Below are positions 1 through 5,653 of a DNA stretch of 5,653 bases, in pieces (the stretch's first letter is position 1; every line of letters begins with the position of its first letter). The translations under genes and the position numbers were made by a program. Below the pieces are notes generated by a model. That model did no database searches and was not told the DNA's origin. It saw only the letters and a list, made by a program, of their open reading frames with translations. This DNA is from an uncultured Bacilli bacterium (GTDB lineage: Bacteria; Bacillota_I; Bacilli_A; RFN20; CAG-826): contig CAKPJO010000106.1 in NCBI GenBank assembly GCA_934162685.1, positions 1-5,653 on the forward strand, written 5' to 3'.

Positions 1-400
1 GTCCAATGCCTTTTTTAGTTGTACCAATTTTAGCATCACTTAATAATCCTTCATAAGCACCATCTAAATCAAGGTGATAAGGCATAATTAAATGGCAGCG
101 ATCAGAAATAAATAAATTAAATTCTTCAATACCATTGTCTTTAATATATTTAATTTCATCCATTAACATAAATGGATTTAATACTACGCCATCTGCAATA
201 ACATTAATAATATTTTTATTAATGATTCCGCTAGGTAAAGATCTTAAAGCAAATTTATGTCCATCGTGAACAATTGTGTGTCCAGCATTATTTCCGCCTT
301 GATAACGGACAACAACATCACTTTTTGTTGCTAAATAATCAGTAATTTTACCTTTTCCTTCGTCTCCCCATTGAAGACCTTCAATAACTGTAGTAGCCAT
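1..400 (-). CDS. purA: Adenylosuccinate synthetase, N-terminal part (cut by left edge)
   Basis: PurA catalyses the GTP-dependent joining of IMP and aspartate to adenylosuccinate, the first committed step from IMP to AMP, in the cytoplasm. My translation of the minus strand from the ATG at 398-400 gives 133 residues with no stop before the window edge; family members are about 420-430 residues, so roughly the first third is present. Visible signatures are QWGDEGKGK at residues 10-18, with the catalytic Asp13 and phosphate-loop Lys16/Lys18; GGNNAGHT at 35-42, with the catalytic His41; LPSGI at 55-59; ISDR and MPYH near 98-109; and the IMP-contacting GTTKKGIG at 126-133. The GTTKKGIG form, rather than GTTGRGIG, is usual in Gram-positives. 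The start overlaps the stop of the upstream dehydrogenase gene by one base (TAATG), with an AAAGGAGA ribosome binding site at 411-418, so translation is probably coupled. No promoter of its own is evident. Identification is firm. Confidence 0.96.
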   Translation of the reverse strand, partial: MATTVIEGLQWGDEGKGKITDYLATKSDVVVRYQGGNNAGHTIVHDGHKFALRSLPSGIINKNIINVIADGVVLNPFMLMDEIKYIKDNGIEEFNLFISDRCHLIMPYHLDLDGAYEGLLSDAKIGTTKKGIG

Positions 401-1821
401 TATTTCTCATTCTCCTTTAAAATATTTCTTGCGATATATATGCCACATGCACTAGCTTGAGATAAGCCTCTAGTAATACCAGCGCCGTCTCCCGCTACAT
501 AAAGATTTTTAATTTTCTTAACCATTAAGTCATTACTAACTTCTGGTCTAGCACTATAAAATTTTGCTTCCACACCATAAAGTAAGGTATCATCATTTGC
601 AATACCTGGAGTAACTTTATCTAAAGCTTCAATCATTTCAATAATACTATTCATCGTTTTATAAGATAATACTAAAGCTAAATCTCCTGGAACTGCTTCT
701 TTTAAAGTAGGAGTAACAAATCCTTCTTGAATACGAGTAGGTGTACTTCTTCTTCCTTTTTTCAAGTCACCATATTTTTGAACAATAACGGAACCACAAC
801 TTAATTTATTAGCAAGTTTAGCAATTTGATAAGCATAATCATTTGGTTCATTAAATGGTTCTTGGAATTTATGAGATACTAATAAAGCAAAGTTTGTATT
901 ACTACTTCCTAATTTTTTATCTTGATATGAATGGCCATTAGCTAAAATTACATGATGGTCATTTTCTAAAACAACGTGTCCTGATGGATTAGAACAGAAT
1001 GTACGTACTTTTAAATCAGTTGAAGTAGTAAAAATAAACTTACCTTCATAAAGATTTTCATTAATTTCATCCATGACAACATTGCTTGTTTCGACACGAA
1101 CACCAATATCAACTTGGTTGTTTAAAAGTGGAACTCCATATTTACTTAATAATTGGCCTAATGAGATTGAACCATCTCTTCCAAAGCCTAAAACAATATT
1201 ATCACCAATGAACTCTTCGCCTTTTTTAGTGATAACACCTTTACATACGCCATCTTCCACAATTAAGTCCACTACTTCAGTAGACATTTTAATATCAATA
1301 CGTTCATTTAAATAATTGAATATTCTTTTTAAAATTAATAAGTTTTGCTCTGTACCTAAGTGTCTTACACGAGCGCGTAATAATTTAAGTCCAGCACCAA
1401 TTGCTTTTCTTTCAATTTCTCTAATTTTATCATTATATGGGTTAGTAATTTCTAAAGTTGCTCCAAATTGAAGATTAATCTCATCTGCATAATTAATTAA
1501 TTCAAGTAACAATTCGTCAGATATATAATCATTTAACCAACCACCAAATTCTGTGGTAATGTTATATTTACCATCACTATAAGCACCGGCACCACCAAAG
1601 CCACAAGTCATTGAGCAAGATGGGTGACAACCAATAACTCCTTCTTTATTAGAAGGACATCTTTCAATAAGATGGTTTAATACTGGACAGTATCTTGTAT
1701 TAATATCCTTTCCTTTATCAAGTAATAAAACTTTTAAATTAGGGTTCTTTTTATTTAGCTCATATGCACACATATAGCCACTTGGACCCGCACCGACAAT
1801 AATTACATCATACTTATTCAT
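400..1821 (-). CDS. FAD-dependent dehydrogenase, COG2509-like, function unknown
   Basis: This is a flavoprotein of the NAD(P)/FAD-dependent oxidoreductase superfamily; its substrate is unknown. Numbering from the chosen start (473 residues), a Rossmann FAD-binding fold opens the protein, with VGAGPSG around residues 9-15 and the acidic end of the second strand at LLLDKG. A cysteine-rich stretch follows (Cys45, 56, 65, 69, 73), leading into GFGGAGAYSDGK at 74-85, which I recognise as the hallmark of uncharacterised FAD-dependent dehydrogenases of the COG2509 type. The C-terminal flavin-binding segment is YVAGDGAG at 441-448, followed by the TRGLSQASACG helix. No signal peptide or membrane segment is seen, so it is probably cytoplasmic. 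The start at 1821 is preferred because AAGGA (1830-1834) lies 8 bases upstream of it; the in-frame ATG at 1830 overlaps that site and would add three residues. The stop overlaps the purA start by one base. Family assignment is good; the reaction is not known. Confidence 0.9.
   Translation of the reverse strand: MNKYDVIIVGAGPSGYMCAYELNKKNPNLKVLLLDKGKDINTRYCPVLNHLIERCPSNKEGVIGCHPSCSMTCGFGGAGAYSDGKYNITTEFGGWLNDYISDELLLELINYADEINLQFGATLEITNPYNDKIREIERKAIGAGLKLLRARVRHLGTEQNLLILKRIFNYLNERIDIKMSTEVVDLIVEDGVCKGVITKKGEEFIGDNIVLGFGRDGSISLGQLLSKYGVPLLNNQVDIGVRVETSNVVMDEINENLYEGKFIFTTSTDLKVRTFCSNPSGHVVLENDHHVILANGHSYQDKKLGSSNTNFALLVSHKFQEPFNEPNDYAYQIAKLANKLSCGSVIVQKYGDLKKGRRSTPTRIQEGFVTPTLKEAVPGDLALVLSYKTMNSIIEMIEALDKVTPGIANDDTLLYGVEAKFYSARPEVSNDLMVKKIKNLYVAGDGAGITRGLSQASACGIYIARNILKENEK
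411..418 (-). promoter_or_regulatory. Ribosome binding site of purA
   Basis: Read on the minus strand this is AAAGGAGA, a strong Shine-Dalgarno match ending 10 bases before the purA ATG at 398-400. It lies inside the last codons of the upstream dehydrogenase gene, where it encodes part of its Lys-Glu-Asn-Glu-Lys tail. It supports the chosen purA start and, with the TAATG junction, suggests translational coupling. Confidence 0.8.
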
Positions 1822-1829
1822 AAAATTCA

Positions 1830-1834
1830 TCCTT
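1830..1834 (-). promoter_or_regulatory. Ribosome binding site deciding the dehydrogenase start
   Basis: On the minus strand these bases read AAGGA, followed by 8 bases and then the ATG at 1819-1821. An alternative in-frame ATG at 1828-1830 begins on the last base of this site, leaving it no usable ribosome binding site. The motif therefore favours the downstream ATG, which also places the start a few residues before the first strand of the FAD-binding fold. Confidence 0.6.
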
Positions 1835-1853
1835 ATAAAGCAACTTGAGTACT

Positions 1854-1872
1854 TAGATTATTATATAATCTA
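1854..1872. repeat. Inverted repeat over the putative -10 box
   Basis: There is a perfect 8-base inverted repeat, TAGATTAT and ATAATCTA, separated by three bases. It encloses the TATAAT of the candidate promoter. The symmetry and position would suit an operator for a dimeric repressor, but the arms are almost entirely A and T, so chance is a real alternative. I do not recognise it as the site of a named regulator. Confidence 0.35.
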
Positions 1873-1888
1873 CGTTGCAACCATTAAT
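1860..1888 (-). promoter_or_regulatory. Possible sigma-A promoter for the dehydrogenase-purA pair
   Basis: On the minus strand a perfect -10 hexamer, TATAAT, lies at 1860-1865, which would start transcription near 1852-1854 and give a leader of about 30 bases. The region 17 bases upstream (1883-1888, ATTAAT) is a poor -35 match and there is no TGn extension, so the promoter would be weak or need an activator. Such hexamers arise easily by chance in AT-rich DNA. The support is position: it lies in the only intergenic gap, just ahead of a gene with a good ribosome binding site. Confidence 0.35.
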
Positions 1889-1900
1889 ATACTACACCAT

Positions 1901-1945
1901 AAAAAGACTATTTGTAAACAAATTAATATGATAAGCGTTTACAAA
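1901..1945 (-). terminator. Weak intrinsic terminator candidate after addA
   Basis: In the addA transcript, TTTGTAAAC (1937-1945) pairs perfectly over nine bases with GTTTACAAA (1911-1919), leaving a loop of 17 bases. It is followed by TAGTC and then five Ts (1901-1905). The left arm contains the addA stop codon. The stem has only two G-C pairs and the loop is long, so termination would be inefficient; it could also allow some read-through into the dehydrogenase gene. Its position at the end of addA and the T-run after the stem are the reasons to list it. Confidence 0.35.
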
Positions 1946-4900
1946 ATTTTCTCTTCAATTTTAGCATCCATTATTGATAATAAATACACGTGTATTGGTT
2001 GATCAAACATTTGATGAATATAATTAGCGTATGTTTTTAATTGCAAAACATAAGCCTCATCATCAATATGTTTAGTTTTATAATCAATAATTTTAATTTC
2101 ATCATCTTTAACAATCAATAAGTCAATGATACCTTGCACATTATTTACTTCGTCAAAAAATGGATATTCCTTTAGTATAGTAGCGTTATTTAAATCATCA
2201 AAAACTGATAATTGAAGTACTTTATCAATTAAATGCTTTTGATATTTATCTTCAATAAAACTTGTATCTTTACTAATAAAATCAGTTAATTCTAATAACA
2301 AGTGCAATTGATTACCAAAATTAAGCAATTCTTCATTGATACTTTCATCTAACACTTTTGAGGCTTTGGAGTGTGCTAGTTGTTCTTTAAGAGCAATATT
2401 AGTATTACGTAATTCTAATAAATTATCTAAATATACTTCTCTTGGTTTTTCTTTTAAGCGAACTTCTTCAATTTCTTTTGGTACTCTTTTAATAATATTA
2501 GTTCCATCTTCAAAATAAGAAACAAAATCCAAAAAGTTTTTAGCGGAATTTAATAATTTAACATTTTTTTCATTTTCTTCATTAACAAGCAAAATTGATT
2601 TTTCTTTTGTGCGAGTTAAAGCCACATAAAATAATCGCATTCTTTCGGATATATTTGCGCATTGTTCCATATAATTATGTACAAAACTAATAATACTTGT
2701 TTTGTCAGTTGTTACTAATGGTAAAACAATACCATAGTTTTTAGAAATATTAAAACGGCCATATTCATTTTGTTTCTTTTTAAATTCATTTTCTAATTCC
2801 GGAAAATAAATGATTCCAAATTCTAGTCCTTTTGAGGTATGAATAGACATAATTTTTATAACATTTGTTGTATCATCATTTGTAGCCGCATCAATATCTT
2901 TTTCTTTTTTGGTATCATTAATGTATTCTAAGAAATCATCAAAAGAATAATCTAATGCTTCCATACTTTTAGAAGCATCAATTAATTTATTAATAAGATC
3001 TTCATTTGTTGCTACATTTCCAATTAAAATACATTTATTCAAAACATCTAAGGTGGTAAATAGTTTAACTATTAATTCAGAGAGCGGTAATGAATCAACT
3101 AAATCACTGATACTTTTCATATCTAAATATGCTTTAGTTTCAAATAGATGATTATGGATCACACTATCATAGATTTCTTCATCACTATTTCCATAAACAA
3201 ATGAGCGCATTAAACCCACTAAAGCTACTTTAAAGTTAACATCATAAGTCTCTTTTTTAATAGAAGACACAACAATTAATGCATCTGTAAAAACCATTCC
3301 AACTTTTGAGGAAAGCAATTTTTCTGGCGAATAAAGACGTAATGGCAATTGATATTTATCAAATACCTTCTTATAAATATCAAATGATTTCTTTTTATCA
3401 ATAAGAATAGCAAAATCTTTAAATTCGACATTACGAAGTTCTTTTTTGTTTTTATCGTAAACTTTATAATCATTATTTATTTTATTCACAATATCTTCCG
3501 CAATTAAAGTAGCTTCTACTTCAGCGGCTTTTTGTTTACCTTTTTCTAAAGTATAAACAATTTTTTCTATGTTGTTATATTGGTTACAATTACCAAATTT
3601 ATCATAATCTATATTTCCTGAAGTCGTAATATGATCAATTTTATAGTCTACTGCTCCAATTTTTTTAGACATCAACTTTGAAAACATCATATTTAAATCA
3701 TCAATTACTTCATGTCTACTTCTAAAGTTAAAACTTAAATCAATTTTTTCTCCACCAATACCATTTTTATAATTTTCATATTTACTTTGGAAAATATCAC
3801 AATTAGCGTTTCTAAAAGCGTAAATTGATTGTTTTGTGTCTCCAACCATAAAGATGTTATTATCACCTAATGCTTGTACTAAATCTTCTTGAATATCTGA
3901 CGTATCTTGATATTCATCAACCATGATAAATTTAATATTTTCTTTTAACTCTTTATTAATTATTGGATCGTGCACTAATTTAAGCGCCATTTTGGCAATA
4001 TCCGAAAAAGAAAAAGCATGTTTTTTAAACTTAAAATCAGTTAATTTTTGATCTACTTCTAAGGCAATATCAAATAAGACTTGATAAGCATTTTTGTATA
4101 CTTCATCTTTAATTATTTCTTTAATTTCTTCACTTGTACCAAGATTAAGTTTTTGAAGCATTTTCATAATATTTTTTATAGTCTCACGTAATTCTTTATC
4201 TTCTTCGCTTAACCCTCTAGCAGTTTTAAATTTCACTTCTATTATCTTATTAATAAGTTCATCATAATCTTTAATACTTAATAAAGGCGTAACAATATCA
4301 TAAATTTCATCTGCATAATCACTATTTTCTAAATCATTAGATAAAATAAGCATCTCATTAAGTTGTTCTAAACAAAATTGACATACTATATTGATTAAAT
4401 TATCAATATAAGCATCGCTAAATACTTCTTGGCATTTATTTTTCAAATAACCAACTTTATCAACTTCATAATCTGCTTGCTTTAAAATACCTGTAATAAA
4501 ATACTTAATATCCGCATCATTTTTATCAATAAAGTCATTTATAAACTTTAAAAAATTTGGATCTTTTTCTTCATATTTTCGATTAAAAATATCATCAATA
4601 TAATGATGCATTTTAATATCTAAAATACCTTGCTCAATAATAGAAATATCTTTAGGTAAAGAAAAATAATAACTATATTTTTTTACTAAAGATAAAGAAA
4701 AAGCATCAAATGTCGTAACATTACTTCCTTCAATTTGATCCGCTAAATCAAATAAGCCATCATTTCTTAAAGCCGCAATGATACGATCTTTCATTTCATG
4801 GGCCGCGGCATTTGAGAAAGTTAAAACTAACAACTCATCAACACGAGCTTCTTTATTTTTAATAATACGAAACATACGTTCAGTTAAAACTGCTGTTTTT

Positions 4901-4980
4901 CCTGATCCTGCACCAGCAGAAACAATGGTATTTTTTCCACGCGTTGTAATTGCGTATTCTTGATCACTAGTCCAAGCCAT
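1939..4980 (-). CDS. addA: ATP-dependent helicase/nuclease subunit A (AddA)
   Basis: AddA is the UvrD-family helicase and nuclease subunit of AddAB, which unwinds and trims double-strand DNA ends and prepares 3' single strands for RecA. All helicase motifs are visible in the 1013 residues: Q motif near Gln7, Walker A SAGAGSGKT at 21-29 (Lys28), motif Ia LTFSNAAAHEM at 53-63, DEYQDT at 355-360, VGDTKQSIYAFR at 379-390, NFRSR at 418-422, MSIHTSKGLEF at 711-721 and LFYVALTR at 783-790. A RecB-type nuclease domain closes the protein, with His893, GIID (Asp953), IIDYK (Asp966, Lys968) and QLKTY (Gln980, Tyr984), so both activities appear intact. It is about 200 residues shorter than Bacillus subtilis AddA (about 1230). 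The ATG at 4978-4980 overlaps the addB stop by one base and has AAAAGGAG upstream, so the start is well supported. The N-terminal WTSDQ matches the family start. RecB or a PcrA-like helicase is much less likely, given the AddB partner. Confidence 0.96.
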   Translation of the reverse strand: MAWTSDQEYAITTRGKNTIVSAGAGSGKTAVLTERMFRIIKNKEARVDELLVLTFSNAAAHEMKDRIIAALRNDGLFDLADQIEGSNVTTFDAFSLSLVKKYSYYFSLPKDISIIEQGILDIKMHHYIDDIFNRKYEEKDPNFLKFINDFIDKNDADIKYFITGILKQADYEVDKVGYLKNKCQEVFSDAYIDNLINIVCQFCLEQLNEMLILSNDLENSDYADEIYDIVTPLLSIKDYDELINKIIEVKFKTARGLSEEDKELRETIKNIMKMLQKLNLGTSEEIKEIIKDEVYKNAYQVLFDIALEVDQKLTDFKFKKHAFSFSDIAKMALKLVHDPIINKELKENIKFIMVDEYQDTSDIQEDLVQALGDNNIFMVGDTKQSIYAFRNANCDIFQSKYENYKNGIGGEKIDLSFNFRSRHEVIDDLNMMFSKLMSKKIGAVDYKIDHITTSGNIDYDKFGNCNQYNNIEKIVYTLEKGKQKAAEVEATLIAEDIVNKINNDYKVYDKNKKELRNVEFKDFAILIDKKKSFDIYKKVFDKYQLPLRLYSPEKLLSSKVGMVFTDALIVVSSIKKETYDVNFKVALVGLMRSFVYGNSDEEIYDSVIHNHLFETKAYLDMKSISDLVDSLPLSELIVKLFTTLDVLNKCILIGNVATNEDLINKLIDASKSMEALDYSFDDFLEYINDTKKEKDIDAATNDDTTNVIKIMSIHTSKGLEFGIIYFPELENEFKKKQNEYGRFNISKNYGIVLPLVTTDKTSIISFVHNYMEQCANISERMRLFYVALTRTKEKSILLVNEENEKNVKLLNSAKNFLDFVSYFEDGTNIIKRVPKEIEEVRLKEKPREVYLDNLLELRNTNIALKEQLAHSKASKVLDESINEELLNFGNQLHLLLELTDFISKDTSFIEDKYQKHLIDKVLQLSVFDDLNNATILKEYPFFDEVNNVQGIIDLLIVKDDEIKIIDYKTKHIDDEAYVLQLKTYANYIHQMFDQPIHVYLLSIMDAKIEEKIL

Positions 4981-5653
4981 TATTTTTTATCTCCTTTTGG
5001 TGGTAATTTAATTGAAATGACATCATCATCTTCTACTGAACATATATTCTTAAAATTACAATATTGGCATGCTTTATTTCCACTACCAATCATTTTAGGA
5101 TTAATTTCAAATTCACCTTTTTTAATCAATTCATCCGCTTTTAAGAAATTATTTTTCGTTAATTCGATAATCGCGGCAAATTCGTCTTTACTAAATACTT
5201 TCGCATTCTTAGCTAATTGTCCAGTACCTATTAATTTAAGTGATTTAATATAACTAGAATTAGCGTAAGTTTTATCAAAAGTAGATAATTTACTTAAATC
5301 ATCTAATGATTCTCCCACTAGTTCAAAAGTATCTTGATAAAATGATTTCTGGTCTTCCATAGGCACATCTTTATCACTTACACCAAGAGGTTGTAAATAA
5401 AAACCAATTAATTCTTTATTGTTAAATTTATTATTTTCTTTAAGTAATAATGCATAAGTTGGTAGTTGCATAGAATAACCATATTCTACTAGGCGTTCAT
5501 CAAAAACTTCGCTACCAGTCTTATAATCAATAATGGAATAATAATCATTAATACCATCTGTGGTAATCATTATTTTATCAATTTTTCCATTAATTGATAC
5601 TTCATCATTAAGGTCAAAATAAAAAGTATTTTCAAGCATAATGTCTTTAACAT
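4980..5653 (-). CDS. addB: ATP-dependent helicase/nuclease subunit B (AddB), C-terminal part (cut by right edge)
   Basis: AddB is the second subunit of AddAB: an inactivated helicase used in Chi recognition, joined to a nuclease domain and an iron-sulfur cluster. The frame is open through the right edge, so the Met at 5637-5639 is internal and the gene continues upstream. About 223 residues are present; the family is usually about 1150, so only the nuclease end is seen. Nuclease motifs are GKID (5577-5588, catalytic Asp), IIDYK (5520-5534, Asp and Lys) and QLPTY (5454-5468, the QxxxY motif of the RecB nuclease family). Near the C terminus three cysteines in a CX2CX5C arrangement (codons 5067-5069, 5058-5060, 5040-5042) match the C-terminal ligands of the AddB 4Fe-4S cluster; the fourth ligand lies before the nuclease domain and would be outside the window. 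The stop overlaps the addA start by one base. A lone PD-(D/E)XK (Cas4-like) nuclease has a similar cysteine pattern, but the downstream addA makes AddB by far the best call. Confidence 0.92.
   Translation of the reverse strand, partial: VKDIMLENTFYFDLNDEVSINGKIDKIMITTDGINDYYSIIDYKTGSEVFDERLVEYGYSMQLPTYALLLKENNKFNNKELIGFYLQPLGVSDKDVPMEDQKSFYQDTFELVGESLDDLSKLSTFDKTYANSSYIKSLKLIGTGQLAKNAKVFSKDEFAAIIELTKNNFLKADELIKKGEFEINPKMIGSGNKACQYCNFKNICSVEDDDVISIKLPPKGDKK
4991..4998 (-). promoter_or_regulatory. Ribosome binding site of addA
   Basis: On the minus strand these bases read AAAAGGAG, ending 10 bases before the addA ATG at 4978-4980. The site is buried in the last codons of addB (Pro-Lys-Gly-Asp-Lys-Lys tail). 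Together with the TAATG overlap it indicates that addA is translated from the same message and probably coupled to addB, which would suit a 1:1 heterodimer. Confidence 0.82.

Noticed and set aside
1073..1315. 80-codon open frame on the plus strand
   Set aside because: It lies wholly antisense to the conserved dehydrogenase gene, has no recognisable domain and its peptide looks like a shadow of the opposite strand.
1883..1929. Direct repeat ATATTAAT (minus strand) at 1922-1929 and 1883-1890
   Set aside because: Eight bases of pure A/T repeated once in an AT-rich gap is expected by chance; spacing of 39 bases gives no clear meaning.
2336..2518. 60-codon open frame on the plus strand inside addA
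   Set aside because: Antisense to the addA coding sequence, with no recognisable domain; best explained as a shadow.
3276..3473. 65-codon open frame on the minus strand in another phase of addA
   Set aside because: Fully nested in addA, whose protein is continuous and conserved here; composition is that of an out-of-frame AT-rich reading.
5040..5069. Cas4-like nuclease reading of the cysteine cluster plus PD-(D/E)XK motifs
   Set aside because: Cas4 shares the fold and cysteines, but there is no CRISPR repeat or cas gene here, and the coupled downstream gene is addA.
4778..5253. Two plus-strand open frames (4778-4963 and 4960-5253) across the addA/addB junction
   Set aside because: Both are antisense to conserved motifs of AddA and AddB (Walker A region and cysteine cluster) and have no family resemblance of their own.
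5637..5639. ATG as the start of a separate short nuclease gene
   Set aside because: The reading frame stays open upstream to the window edge, there is no convincing ribosome binding site visible just before it, and the protein matches the C-terminal end of AddB.

Overview
The window is AT-rich, roughly 30% GC by eye, and every gene lies on the minus strand. The coding style suggests a low-GC Gram-positive bacterium, in the Bacilli/Erysipelotrichia/Mollicutes-like range: lysine, isoleucine and asparagine are abundant, strong AAAGGAG ribosome binding sites are present, and the recombination enzyme is AddAB rather than RecBCD. All three tryptophan codons are TGG and no gene is interrupted by TGA, so nothing points to the mycoplasma code. 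The exact lineage cannot be fixed from this sequence.

Read in the direction of transcription (right to left), the window has two blocks. The first is the 3' end of addB (running off the right edge) followed by a complete addA, joined by a one-base stop/start overlap. Together they encode the helicase-nuclease that processes double-strand DNA ends for RecA-dependent recombination. The second block is a complete FAD-dependent dehydrogenase of unknown physiological role (COG2509-like), followed by the first 133 codons of purA (adenylosuccinate synthetase), which runs off the left edge. These two genes are joined by the same kind of TAATG overlap.

Between the blocks is the only intergenic stretch, about 110 bases. 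It holds a weak hairpin with a T-tract at the end of addA (a possible terminator), a perfect TATAAT embedded in a short palindrome (a possible promoter/operator for the dehydrogenase-purA pair), and a cre-like sequence overlapping the addA stop. The layout suggests two transcription units, one for DNA repair and one of metabolic genes.

I see no mobile elements, CRISPR arrays, tRNA or rRNA genes. The window looks like ordinary core chromosome. The least understood item is the cysteine-rich dehydrogenase coupled to purA; I found no convincing sign of a new multi-gene system.
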